Under the pieces are notes generated by a model. It saw only the letters and a list, made by a program, of their open reading frames with translations, searched no databases and was not told the DNA's origin. A stretch of DNA of 18,950 nt from Mucilaginibacter_A sp050954865 (GTDB taxonomy: Bacteria; Bacteroidota; Bacteroidia; Sphingobacteriales; Sphingobacteriaceae): the NCBI GenBank assembly GCA_050954865.1, contig JBPBQN010000013.1, positions 1 to 18,950 of the forward strand. Reading direction: 5' to 3'. Both the position numbers and the translations under genes were made by a program. Below are positions 1-7,430 of this stretch, one piece after another (the stretch's first letter is position 1; the number at the start of each line of letters is the position of its first letter).

Positions 1-21
1 CGCAAAATAATAAATATAAAA

Positions 22-54
22 TTAGGCAATCGATTGCATTTTTTACTACTTTCG
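22..54 (+). promoter_or_regulatory. Putative xylBA promoter with embedded operator
   Basis: A -33-like TTAG lies at 22-25 and a -7-like TACTTTCG at 47-54 (7 of 8 match to TAnnTTTG), 21 nt apart, about 50 nt before the xylB start. The spacer holds a perfect 12-bp palindrome, GCAATCGATTGC (26-37), with a central CG as in many LacI-family operators. A repressor bound there would block polymerase. The palindrome is seen directly; the promoter call is inference from weak matches. Confidence 0.4.
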
Positions 55-103
55 TATCTGAAAATCTAAATCCTAAGTTTTTTAAGCGTATTATAAATAA
101 CTC

Positions 104-1585
104 ATGTTACTATTAGGTATTGATATTGGCACCTCATCCGTTAAAGTTTCTGTTCTGGATGCGGCATCGCAAAACGCGATTACTTCGGCACAATTCCCAG
201 AGCAGGAAGCTGAAATCATTGCGCTGCAACCCGGCTGGGCAGAGCAATCACCCGAAACCTGGTGGCATTTTACGCAGCAAGCCATCGCTGCTTGCAATCA
301 ATCCGGCAAATACAATCCGCAAGATATTGCGGCTATCGGCATTGCTTACCAAATGCACGGTTTAGTTTTGGTGGATCAGAATCAACAGGTACTCAGAAAC
401 AGTATTATCTGGTGCGATAGTCGCGCCGTTGCAACCGGAAACGCTGCTTTTGAAGCCATAGGCGAAGAAAAAAGTTTATCGCATCTACTTAATTCGCCCG
501 GAAATTTTACGGCTTCAAAATTGGCATGGGTGAAAGAAAACGAACCTGAAACTTATGCAAAAATTGATAAAGTAATGTTGCCCGGCGATTTTATCGCGAT
601 GAAACTGACCGGCGAAATTACCACTTCCGTTTCAGCACTTTCGGAAGGTATTTTTTATGATTTCATCGCCCAGAATATTTCTGAAGATGTGGTTAATTAT
701 TTTGGTTTTGACCGAGATCTTTTTCCGCAGATAAAACCCGTTTTTGCCGTTCATGGCGAAGTTAAAGCGGATGTAGCCCGAAATTTAGGTCTTAAAAACA
801 GCATCCCGGTTTCGTACAAAGCCGGAGATCAGCCTAATAATGCTTTATCACTCAACGTTTTAAAACCTGGAGAAGTGGCCGCAACAGCCGGAACTTCGGG
901 CGTAATTTATGGCGTAAGTGATCAACTGGTTTACGATCAGCAATCACGCGTAAACACATTTGCACATGTTAATTATGAAGATAATCAAACCCGAACTGGC
1001 GTGCTGTTGTGCATCAACGGAACGGGCAGCATGAACCGATGGGCCAAAAATTTGTTTGGTAAAAACAGTACGTACCAGCAGATGAACGACGAAGCCGAAA
1101 AAATTGCGCCCGGCAGCGATGGTTTGCTGGTTTTGCCTTTTGGAAACGGTGCCGAACGGATGCTGAACAACCGCCAGATTGGTGCGCAAATCGTAGGCAT
1201 CGACGTAAACCGGCATACGCCAGCACATTTGTTCCGCGCGGTGCAGGAAGGAATTGCCTGCGCGTTCCGTTACGGTTTGGATATTATGCGCGAAAACGGC
1301 ATGAACCCAACCGTTATCCGCGCCGGCAAAGCCAACATGTTTATGAGTGCTGTTTTTACCGATACTTTTGTTAACGCAACGGGCATTCCGGTAGAGCTTT
1401 ATCAAAACGATGGCAGCGCAGGAGCCGCTTTGGGCGCCGGTATTGGAGCGAATATTTTCACTTCCCCGGAGGAAGCCTTTAAAAACATGCAGCCAGTGCA
1501 AAAAATCGAACCAAAAAACAACGATTTTGAAGCTATTTATCAGCAATGGAAAGCTTTGTTAGACAAGCAGATGAATTCAAACTAA
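104..1585 (+). CDS. xylB: Xylulokinase
   Basis: FGGY-family sugar kinase of 493 aa that phosphorylates D-xylulose with ATP to xylulose 5-phosphate, feeding the pentose phosphate pathway in the cytoplasm. Visible motifs are the N-terminal phosphate-binding DIGTSSVK (7-14), the sugar-contacting MHG near residue 84 and WCDSRA near 103, the catalytic Asp in AGDQ (D242), and the C-terminal ATP-site glycine-rich stretch NDGSAGAALGAGIG. Length is normal for XylB (about 480-500 aa). The ATG at 104 places the first beta strand correctly at the N-terminus. It is first in an operon with xylA, which starts 42 nt after its stop; the neighbour makes xylulose the clear substrate among FGGY sugars. Two copies of a TAAAAACAGCA repeat lie inside the gene (793-803 and 1348-1358). 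Regulation is probably through the palindrome at 26-37. Confidence 0.95.
   Translation: MLLLGIDIGTSSVKVSVLDAASQNAITSAQFPEQEAEIIALQPGWAEQSPETWWHFTQQAIAACNQSGKYNPQDIAAIGIAYQMHGLVLVDQNQQVLRNSIIWCDSRAVATGNAAFEAIGEEKSLSHLLNSPGNFTASKLAWVKENEPETYAKIDKVMLPGDFIAMKLTGEITTSVSALSEGIFYDFIAQNISEDVVNYFGFDRDLFPQIKPVFAVHGEVKADVARNLGLKNSIPVSYKAGDQPNNALSLNVLKPGEVAATAGTSGVIYGVSDQLVYDQQSRVNTFAHVNYEDNQTRTGVLLCINGTGSMNRWAKNLFGKNSTYQQMNDEAEKIAPGSDGLLVLPFGNGAERMLNNRQIGAQIVGIDVNRHTPAHLFRAVQEGIACAFRYGLDIMRENGMNPTVIRAGKANMFMSAVFTDTFVNATGIPVELYQNDGSAGAALGAGIGANIFTSPEEAFKNMQPVQKIEPKNNDFEAIYQQWKALLDKQMNSN
793..803 (+). repeat. TAAAAACAGCA repeat (variant form) in xylB
   Basis: Exact copy of the variant 11-mer, followed by TCC and preceded closely by TTTAGGT (784-790). 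It thus resembles the long intergenic form of the window-wide repeat even though it lies in coding sequence. Confidence 0.5.
1348..1358 (-). repeat. TAAAAACAGCA repeat (variant form) in xylB
   Basis: On the + strand it reads TGCTGTTTTTA followed by CC. On the minus strand it is preceded by GG, as in several copies of the main repeat. Confidence 0.45.
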
Positions 1586-1627
1586 AATCAAATAACATCA
1601 AACAAAAACAATATAAATTATAAAATT

Positions 1628-2959
1628 ATGGGCAGTGTAATTACAGGAGAAAAAGAGTTTTTTAAAGGCATCAGCCAGATCAAATTTGAAGGTTTGGAAT
1701 CTGATAATCCTTTAGCTTTCCGTTGGTACGACGAAAACCGCGTTGTGGCCGGCAAAACCATGAAAGATCATTTTAAATTTGCCGGTGCTTACTGGCATTC
1801 ATTTGTAGGCAATGGCGGCGATCCGTTTGGTGGCGCTACCCATATTTTTCCGTGGGATGCAAAAGCAGACCCGATTGAACGCGCAAAAGATAAAATGGAT
1901 GCTGCGTTTGAGTTTTTTACCAAAATGAATCTGCCTTACTACTGTTTCCACGATGTGGATGTGGTTGATTACGGTGATAACGTTGCAGAAAATGAGCATC
2001 GTTTGCAAACTTTAGTTGAATATGCCAAAGAAAAACAAGCACAAAGTGGTGTAAAATTGCTTTGGGGAACAGCCAATTTATTTTCGCATCGCCGTTATAT
2101 GAATGGTGCTTCTACCAATCCTGATTTTCATGTGCTGGCTCATGGTGCGGCACAGGTAAAATGTGCTTTGGATGCTACGATTGCTTTAGGCGGAGAAAAT
2201 TATACGTTTTGGGGCGGACGTGAAGGTTACATGACTTTGCTGAACACTAACATGAAACGCGAGCAGGAGCATTTTGCAAAATTCTTGCACGCTGCAAAAG
2301 ATTACGCCCGCAAACAAGGTTTTAAAGGAAGCTTTTTTATCGAGCCAAAACCAGCAGAACCAACCAAACACCAGTATGATTTTGATGCGGCAACGGTTTT
2401 CGGTTTCCTGCAGAAATATGATTTGCTGAACGATTTCTCTTTAAACCTGGAAACAAACCATGCTACTTTGGCCGGCCACACTTTTCAGCATGAATTGCAA
2501 GTTGCGGTTGATAATGGCCTTTTAGGTTCTATCGATGCAAACCGTGGCGATATGCAAAACGGCTGGGACACCGATCAGTTCCCGAATGATATTAACGAAC
2601 TGACCGAATGTATGCTGATTATTTTAGAAGGCGGCGGCATTAAATACGGCGGTGTAAACTTTGATGCCAAGATCAGAAGAAACTCAACTGATCCGGCTGA
2701 TTTATTTACGGCACACGTTGGCGGAATGGATATTTTTGCCCGTGCTTTGGTTACTGCTGATAACATTTTGCAAAAATCGGATTACAAAAAAATCCGTGAA
2801 AACCGTTATGCTTCTTACGATGGCGGAAAAGGTGCAGAATTTGAAGCAGGCAAACTGAGTTTAGAAGATTTGCGCAACTACGCTGCCGAAAACGGCGAAC
2901 CTGCAACCATCAGCGGCAAGCAGGAATATCTGGAAAATTTGATTAACCGTTATATTTAA
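1628..2959 (+). CDS. xylA: Xylose isomerase
   Basis: Metal-dependent TIM-barrel aldose isomerase of 443 aa converting D-xylose to D-xylulose, the substrate of the preceding kinase. Length matches class II xylose isomerases (about 440 aa), which carry a longer N-terminus than class I. Conserved residues are visible: active-site H108 and D111 in FHDVDV, metal ligands E239 and K241 in FIEPKP, E275 and H278 in NLETNHA, D303, D314 and D316 in the SIDANRGD...GWDTD segment, and D346 in NFDAK. The W..GREG signature is near 195-200. The frame is intact with no odd residues. It is the second gene of the xyl operon and is followed directly by a strong hairpin terminator (2984-3017). No xylose transporter or regulator gene is in the window. 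Confidence 0.97.
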   Translation: MGSVITGEKEFFKGISQIKFEGLESDNPLAFRWYDENRVVAGKTMKDHFKFAGAYWHSFVGNGGDPFGGATHIFPWDAKADPIERAKDKMDAAFEFFTKMNLPYYCFHDVDVVDYGDNVAENEHRLQTLVEYAKEKQAQSGVKLLWGTANLFSHRRYMNGASTNPDFHVLAHGAAQVKCALDATIALGGENYTFWGGREGYMTLLNTNMKREQEHFAKFLHAAKDYARKQGFKGSFFIEPKPAEPTKHQYDFDAATVFGFLQKYDLLNDFSLNLETNHATLAGHTFQHELQVAVDNGLLGSIDANRGDMQNGWDTDQFPNDINELTECMLIILEGGGIKYGGVNFDAKIRRNSTDPADLFTAHVGGMDIFARALVTADNILQKSDYKKIRENRYASYDGGKGAEFEAGKLSLEDLRNYAAENGEPATISGKQEYLENLINRYI

Positions 2960-2979
2960 TTAGCCTGAATTTTAGGTGA

Positions 2980-3017
2980 TAAAAGAAGCATCCGGCCGAA
3001 AGGTTGGGTGCTTTTTT
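2980..3017 (+). terminator. xylA terminator carrying a TAAAAGAAGCA copy
   Basis: An exact TAAAAGAAGCA (2980-2990) supplies the left arm. AAGCATCCGGCC (2986-2997) pairs with GGTTGGGTGCTT (3002-3013) through Watson-Crick and G-T pairs around a GAAA tetraloop, followed by a T run to 3017. It is preceded by TTTTAGGTGA, the flank shared with other intergenic copies of the repeat. Confidence 0.8.
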
Positions 3018-3077
3018 GGCTTGGCAGACCTGAAAGCTAACAATTCAAATTATATAAAATCTTTGAATATTAGTGAT

Positions 3078-3713
3078 TCATTTATTTAAAAGATTAATCT
3101 CATTTTTAACGATTTCCATGTTAATTTTATACTCTTCCTTTTGCTTCTGTAAATTTTGAATGATAGGTTTAAGATGATTTGTTAATTCTAAAAGTTTTTG
3201 TTCTTTAATTTCTGCTGAAATTTTATTCTCTTTAACATCCTCTGCAAACTCTCGAGGTTTAGGAAATGATGATATTAGAGATAACCCAAGATCTTTAAGC
3301 GTAATTCCGAATTTGGAATTTGAGTCAAAACTTTCACTTATATCATAATATAGATTTATGAAATTACCAAGTGGGTATGTTTCAGCAACTTTTTTATCAT
3401 TAGAAATGTTTTCTTCTAAAGAAGAATTCGACAAAATAGTATCTATCGGTATTTTTTCGCGAATAAGTTCTGGAAGTTTTGTAAATGCATGAATTGTTGC
3501 ATCAACTAAATGAATGTGAGAGCCTGTTACACGGTAATAGTGTTCACCAACTTCTATTTTTCTTTGTAATGCTATTTTGTCAATATCAGATGCATACTTT
3601 CTTTTATCAGATGATTTGGTGTTTATTGCAGTGATAATTTGTGTTAAAATCACGCCTAATAGTGCAGAAGAAGCACTAATCATAGAAACCCAGACAGTAT
3701 TGTTGTCAATCAT
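3078..3713 (-). CDS. Hypothetical one-TM protein
   Basis: I do not recognise this 211-aa protein. It has one hydrophobic segment near the N-terminus (about residues 7-30, WVSMISASSALLGVILTQII), which should anchor it in the inner membrane. A mixed alpha-helical domain follows, then a charged coiled-coil-like tail (about 165-208, rich in K, E, L and I with QKQKEEYK). No catalytic motif is visible. The gene is clearly more AT-rich than its neighbours, uses many AAA, GAA and ATT codons, stands alone between two terminators, and has no partner gene. This suggests recent acquisition. The ATG at 3713 is the natural start because the TM segment follows at once. The reading frame is long and its composition protein-like, so I take it as real. 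Its function is unknown. Confidence 0.65.
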   Translation of the reverse strand: MIDNNTVWVSMISASSALLGVILTQIITAINTKSSDKRKYASDIDKIALQRKIEVGEHYYRVTGSHIHLVDATIHAFTKLPELIREKIPIDTILSNSSLEENISNDKKVAETYPLGNFINLYYDISESFDSNSKFGITLKDLGLSLISSFPKPREFAEDVKENKISAEIKEQKLLELTNHLKPIIQNLQKQKEEYKINMEIVKNEINLLNK

Positions 3714-3934
3714 TGTTATTATAATATTTCGAATAGCGTATAAATTTAAACTTTCTTTTCAGATTCAAATATCCTCCGATCAAAAGGAAAATCTACAACC
3801 TCCAAAATCCTAATCCTATCAAAATCCCGATGATTTGAATTGATCAAAAAGTTAAAATCTCTGAAAGATACGGAGGAATCTAAGGCACACAAGCTTTGTT
3901 TTCAGCTATAAATTAAATCCATTAAAACACTTTT
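3714..3934. other. Non-coding gap with AATCC-rich degenerate stretch
   Basis: No gene is visible. From about 3796 to 3840 the + strand is pyrimidine-biased with repeated AATCC units (CAAAATCC, TAATCC, AAAATCCC). TCCTCCG (3773-3779) and CGGAGGA (3871-3877) form part of an imperfect inverted repeat of about 120 bp. It looks like a decayed intergenic element; its origin is unknown. Confidence 0.4.
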
Positions 3935-3981
3935 AAACAGCAAAGCCGCAATCATTTGATTGCGGCTTTGCTGTTTTTATC
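3935..3981. terminator. Bidirectional terminator after apaG
   Basis: Perfect 20-bp inverted repeat: AAACAGCAAAGCCGCAATCA (3935-3954) pairs with 3957-3976 across a 2-nt centre. It is followed on the + strand by a T run, and on the minus strand by TTTAAAA. It ends apaG transcription. The right arm and its tail contain TGCTGTTTTTA (3969-3979), an exact copy of the variant repeat TAAAAACAGCA on the minus strand. Confidence 0.85.
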
Positions 3982-3995
3982 AGTATAAATTTGAC

Positions 3996-4382
3996 TTAGT
4001 TCAGTTTATAAGGAACAGTTAACTGAAACTCCGGAATTTTAACGTCAAACGTGTGGTTATCCATTAAACGCACCATTTGGTATTCGCCTTTCATGCTGCC
4101 CATTTCGGTTTTTAAGTTGCAGCCGGAAACATATTCGTGGAAATCTCCAGGCTCAATTACGGGCTGCAAACCAACTACGCCTTCGCCTTCTACTTCGCGT
4201 TTGGTTCCGTTGCTGTCAAAAATATCCCAACGGCGGCGCATCAGTTGCACGGCATAATCAGTCATATTTTCGATGATAATTTTATAGGCAAACATAAAAT
4301 GTTCGTTTGCCGGGTTAGAGTATTCTTGCTGATATAAAGTTTCTACAGATACTTTTACACCTTCTGTAATCGTGTTCACCAT
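3996..4382 (-). CDS. apaG: ApaG protein (Co2+/Mg2+ efflux-associated)
   Basis: 128-aa single-domain protein of the ApaG/DUF525 family, an immunoglobulin/FnIII-like beta sandwich. The family signature GEGVVGLQP (66-74) is followed by IEPGDFHEYVSG (76-87). ApaG is associated with Co2+ resistance and Mg2+ efflux in enterobacteria; its biochemical role remains unclear. I chose the ATG at 4382 (MVNTITEGVKV), which gives the family's usual length. The frame stays open upstream to a TTG at 4424, but that would add 14 residues not expected in the family. The gene lies 42 nt downstream of dus on the same strand, so the two are probably cotranscribed, and it is followed by a strong hairpin. Confidence 0.93.
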   Translation of the reverse strand: MVNTITEGVKVSVETLYQQEYSNPANEHFMFAYKIIIENMTDYAVQLMRRRWDIFDSNGTKREVEGEGVVGLQPVIEPGDFHEYVSGCNLKTEMGSMKGEYQMVRLMDNHTFDVKIPEFQLTVPYKLN

Positions 4383-4424
4383 ACTGTTTTTGATCAGGTT
4401 TTCTTGATAACGTTTAGTCAACAA

Positions 4425-5417
4425 TCACGCCATAACAAGCGCATGTTCGATTTTAATTCCTTCCAGAATGTCATAAATCCCGTCAATATTTTCCAGCGCA
4501 ACCAACTTCATACGCGTTTCCTTAAAGTTTTCAATGCCTTTAAAATAATTGGCATAATGGCGGCGCATTTCAAAAATTCCGGTTTTAGGTCCTTTCCAGG
4601 CGATTGATTTCTGCAGATGCGTTTTGCAAACTTCAACCCGCTCTTCTATCGTTGGTTTAGGCGAAAAGTTACCAGTTTTTAAAAAATATTTAATTTCCCG
4701 AAAAATCCAGGGATTGCCGATTGATGCACGGCCAATCATCATGCCATCTACCTGAAACTCGCGTTTCCAGGCTAAAGCTTTTTCCGGCGAATCAATATCT
4801 CCGTTGCCAAAAATCGGGATTTCAATATTCGGATTTTTCTTCACTTCGCTGATTAACCGCCAGTCAGCCTCACCTTTATACATCTGCGCACGTGTGCGCC
4901 CGTGAATGGTTAAGGCTTTTATACCAACTTCCTGCAAACGCTCCGCAACAGTGTAAATGTTTTTGGTATGATCATCCCAGCCCAAACGCGTTTTTACGGT
5001 AACGGGCAAATGCGTGGATTCTACCACGGCTTTGGTCATGGCAACCATTTTATCAATGTCCTGCAACAAACTCGCTCCAGCGCCTCGGCAGGCCACGTTT
5101 TTAACCGGACAACCGTAATTAATGTCGATCAAATCCGGATTAGCTTTCGTAGCAATTTGCGTGGCTTCGCGCATCGTTTCAATGCTGCTGCCAAAAATCT
5201 GGATGCCAATCGGCCGCTCGTACTCAAAAATATCCAGTTTTTGCAGGCTTTTAGCGGCATCACGGATCAGTCCTTCCGAAGAAATAAACTCCGTGTACAT
5301 CATATCCGCACCGTTTTGCTTGCACACAAACCGAAACGGCGGATCACTCACATCTTCCATCGGTGCCAGCAAAAGCGGGAATTCTCCCAGATCAATATTT
5401 CCTATTTGAACAGACAT
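4425..5417 (-). CDS. dusB: tRNA-dihydrouridine synthase (DusB-like)
   Basis: FMN-dependent TIM-barrel enzyme of 330 aa that reduces uridine to 5,6-dihydrouridine in the D loop of tRNA using NADPH. Visible motifs are the FMN-binding APMEDVSD (18-25), the catalytic Cys in NYGCPVKNV (C103), HGRTRAQMYKG (172-182), FGNGDI (203-208) and the phosphate-binding MIGRASIGNPW (227-237). The C-terminal helical RNA-binding domain follows. These fit the DusB/NifR3 subgroup; assignment within the Dus family is by motif only. The start at 5417 (MSVQIGNIDL) gives the usual length. A longer frame reaches an ATG at 5483, but that reads back through the promoter and into the divergent CPBP gene. Its own -7 element lies just upstream (5436-5443). 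Confidence 0.93.
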   Translation of the reverse strand: MSVQIGNIDLGEFPLLLAPMEDVSDPPFRFVCKQNGADMMYTEFISSEGLIRDAAKSLQKLDIFEYERPIGIQIFGSSIETMREATQIATKANPDLIDINYGCPVKNVACRGAGASLLQDIDKMVAMTKAVVESTHLPVTVKTRLGWDDHTKNIYTVAERLQEVGIKALTIHGRTRAQMYKGEADWRLISEVKKNPNIEIPIFGNGDIDSPEKALAWKREFQVDGMMIGRASIGNPWIFREIKYFLKTGNFSPKPTIEERVEVCKTHLQKSIAWKGPKTGIFEMRRHYANYFKGIENFKETRMKLVALENIDGIYDILEGIKIEHALVMA

Positions 5418-5435
5418 GTTTATCTTTAAGCCCTG

Positions 5436-5443
5436 CAAATTTA
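5436..5443 (-). promoter_or_regulatory. -7 element of dus promoter
   Basis: On the minus strand it reads TAAATTTG, a perfect TAnnTTTG Bacteroidota -7 element, 18 nt before the dus start codon. The matching -33 region is weak (T-rich, and inside the start of the divergent CPBP gene). Confidence 0.45.
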
Positions 5444-5459
5444 CGTAATTTATCAGCAG

Positions 5460-6389
5460 ATGATGGAAAAGCCTTACTACCAAATGTCATATCCGTTGCA
5501 GTTTTTGCTGATGATTTTGCTGGCCGTTGGCGGTTTGATTTTAGGCGGATTGATTTGCGGCATTTTCATCGTGATCCTTTACGGTCCGTCAGGCTTCAGC
5601 TCCATGCTGATGATGAGCGACAATATGCCCGCCAGCGCATTAAATAGTCTGAAAATCATGCAGATGGGTTCATCCGTTTTCGGTTTTTTAATTCCGGCGA
5701 TATTTTTCGCCAAAGTAATTGTGCGTCAGCCGGTTCCGTATTTAAAAGCTAACTGGCGTTTTCCGCTGATACTTCTTTTAGTGGTGTTTTTTATCATGCT
5801 GATTTCTTCGCCGCTGATGGAAATGCTCATTACTTTCAACCAAAAAATGGTTCTGCCACACGCTTTAAAAGGCTTGGAAAAATGGATGCGCGACGCAGAA
5901 GATAACGCCGGTAAGCAAACCGAGATTTTGTTGCAAATGAAAACGCCAGCCGCTTTTCTGCTAAATCTTTTAATGATTGCCATTTTGCCAGCCGTTTCCG
6001 AAGAATTTATTTTCCGCGGCTGTTTTCAGCAGATTTTTACCAGCTGGACAAAAAGCCTGCATTGGGGCGTTTGGCTTTCGGCAGCGTTGTTTAGCTTTAT
6101 CCATTTTCAGTTTTTTGGTTTTCTGCCGAGGATGGTGCTTGGCGTATTTTTTGGTTACTTTGCCGCCTGGAGCGGAAGCATTTGGCCGGGCGTTTTAGGG
6201 CATTTTTTAAATAATGGAACAGCTGTATTGATCACGTATTTATATCAGAATAAATTGATAAAAGTTAATCCCGACGAGCAGCAACTATTCGATTGGAAAA
6301 GCTACACCTTCAGCGTTATCCTCACCGTGATACTGTTTTTAGCCTATAAAAAATTGTCCGAATCAAAACGCGAACTGCTGGCAGCATAA
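5460..6389 (+). CDS. CPBP family intramembrane metalloprotease (CAAX/Abi type)
   Basis: 309-aa polytopic membrane protein with about 7-8 hydrophobic segments (roughly 12-42, 70-88, 101-120, 165-180, 203-219, 222-237, 241-262 and 282-296). All CPBP (Abi, Pfam PF02517) motifs are present: EEFIFR (181-186, the EExxxR motif), FSFIH (211-215, FxxxH) and HFLNN (248-252). These are the predicted zinc and catalytic residues of this glutamic/metallo-protease superfamily, which includes Rce1. The substrate is unknown; in bacteria such proteins act in regulated proteolysis, bacteriocin immunity or protein maturation. The start may be 5460 or the next codon (ATGATG). Its stop TAA overlaps the ATG of the next gene by one base (TAATG), so the four genes to 8096 are probably translationally coupled. 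A one-mismatch repeat copy (TACTTCTTTTA) lies at 5770-5780. Confidence 0.88.
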   Translation: MMEKPYYQMSYPLQFLLMILLAVGGLILGGLICGIFIVILYGPSGFSSMLMMSDNMPASALNSLKIMQMGSSVFGFLIPAIFFAKVIVRQPVPYLKANWRFPLILLLVVFFIMLISSPLMEMLITFNQKMVLPHALKGLEKWMRDAEDNAGKQTEILLQMKTPAAFLLNLLMIAILPAVSEEFIFRGCFQQIFTSWTKSLHWGVWLSAALFSFIHFQFFGFLPRMVLGVFFGYFAAWSGSIWPGVLGHFLNNGTAVLITYLYQNKLIKVNPDEQQLFDWKSYTFSVILTVILFLAYKKLSESKRELLAA

Positions 6390-6601
6390 TGGAATCAGAC
6401 TGGGTTAAAATTTTTACTTCCGCCAATTTCTTTCAATCAGAGATGGTAAAACAATTGCTCACGCAACACGAAATTGAAGTTGTGCTGCTCAACAAACGCG
6501 ATTCGGCGCACAACACTTTTGGCCAGGTAGAAGTTTACATTCATCAATCTGCCTTCAGCCGTGCCATCGAAATTTTGGTTTTAAACGATATCCAGCCATG
6601 A
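6389..6601 (+). CDS. DUF2007 domain protein (putative signal-transducing protein)
   Basis: 70-aa protein matching the DUF2007 pattern: W-K-I-F-T near the start, an SEMVKQLLTQHEIEV helix (17-31), N-K-R-D-S in the middle (35-39) and a G-QVEVYI strand (45-51) followed by A-EIL. The fold resembles a small ferredoxin-like/PII-like alpha-beta domain; a molecular function is not established. It overlaps the upstream gene by one base and cdsA by four (ATGA at 6598-6601), so it is locked into the membrane-lipid operon. A role tied to phospholipid synthesis or to the adjacent protease is inference from position. Confidence 0.85.
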   Translation: MESDWVKIFTSANFFQSEMVKQLLTQHEIEVVLLNKRDSAHNTFGQVEVYIHQSAFSRAIEILVLNDIQP

Positions 6602-7407
6602 AAACCCGCGCCATAACCGGTTTCGTGTTCGTTTTGGTGATGCTGGCCGCGTTCTTTTTCGGTCCATATATTTTCCTCGGCTTTTTTTCTTTGCTGAGCT
6701 TGCTGTGTTTGTTTGAGTTTTACGGCTTGATCAAACCCACCGGCATCCTTCCGCAGCAAACAAACGGCTTAGTTTTAGGATTGGTTATTTGCGCCACCGC
6801 AACATCTTTCTGGCTCGATGCTTCTTTTACCAGGTATTTTTCAGCGTTGATTGTTCCGTTCAGCGTTTTAATTTTTTACGCTGAATTATACCGCAAAACC
6901 GACAAACCTTTCCCGCAAATTGCCTTTACTTTTTTGGGGTTGATTTATACTTTGCTGCCTTTCGTTTTTTTTATGGCGATGGCTTTCCTGCAAAAAACCT
7001 TCGATTATCATCTGCCGCTTGGCTTCATTTTATTATTGTGGACGAATGATACTTTCGCTTATTTAGCCGGCAGACAATTCGGTAGAAACAAACTTTTCGA
7101 ACGCCATTCACCGAAAAAAACCTGGGAAGGATTTATCGGTGGCATCATTGCAACTGCCATAATTGCTTTTATCATCAGTCGATATTTTCAGCAAATCTCC
7201 ACTTTTCACTGGATCATCGTTTCGCTCATCATTTCCATCTTCGGCACCATGAGCGATCTGGTAGAATCCATGCTTAAAAGAAGCATCAACGTAAAAGATT
7301 CCGGCTCGATCTTGCCCGGCCACGGCGGTTTGCTGGATCGTTTTGACGGACTTTTGCTGGCCGCTCCGCTCGTTTTTATTTATTTGTACTTATTTTCACC
7401 TTTGTAA
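6598..7407 (+). CDS. cdsA: Phosphatidate cytidylyltransferase (CDP-diacylglycerol synthase)
   Basis: Integral membrane enzyme of 269 aa making CDP-diacylglycerol from phosphatidic acid and CTP, the branch point of bacterial phospholipid synthesis. About seven to eight TM segments are visible. The CDS signature at 219-250 (SDLVESMLKRSINVKDSG, then PGHGGLLDRFDG) is intact, including the Asp residues that bind the Mg/K ion pair. The upstream HSPKKTWEGFIGG (170-182) is also canonical. The ATG overlaps the DUF2007 stop as ATGA. It is followed 23 nt later by psd, which works in the same pathway after phosphatidylserine synthase; that synthase gene is not in the window. The coding sequence carries two exact copies of the dispersed repeat in opposite orientation. 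Confidence 0.96.
   Translation: MKTRAITGFVFVLVMLAAFFFGPYIFLGFFSLLSLLCLFEFYGLIKPTGILPQQTNGLVLGLVICATATSFWLDASFTRYFSALIVPFSVLIFYAELYRKTDKPFPQIAFTFLGLIYTLLPFVFFMAMAFLQKTFDYHLPLGFILLLWTNDTFAYLAGRQFGRNKLFERHSPKKTWEGFIGGIIATAIIAFIISRYFQQISTFHWIIVSLIISIFGTMSDLVESMLKRSINVKDSGSILPGHGGLLDRFDGLLLAAPLVFIYLYLFSPL
6819..6829 (-). repeat. TAAAAGAAGCA repeat in cdsA
   Basis: On the + strand it is TGCTTCTTTTA within codons GCT TCT TTT (Ala-Ser-Phe, residues 75-77). On the minus strand the flanks are GG before and TC after. Confidence 0.7.
7275..7285 (+). repeat. TAAAAGAAGCA repeat in cdsA
   Basis: Exact copy in a different codon phase from 6819, read as CTT AAA AGA AGC ATC (Leu-Lys-Arg-Ser-Ile) inside the CDS signature. 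The right flank is TC, as in most copies. Confidence 0.7.
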
Positions 7408-7430
7408 TCTTAAAAAAAAGCTATTACTGC

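Noticed and set aside
944..1546. 200-aa open frame on the minus strand inside xylB
   Set aside because: Antisense shadow of a well-conserved kinase gene; the translated sequence is low-complexity-like with no recognisable domain.
4383..4424. TTG-initiated 14-residue extension of ApaG
   Set aside because: The ATG at 4382 gives the normal family length; the extension merely fills the gap to dus.
5418..5483. Upstream ATG for dus at 5483
   Set aside because: It would add 22 residues outside the family and read through the dus -7 element and the start of the divergent CPBP gene.
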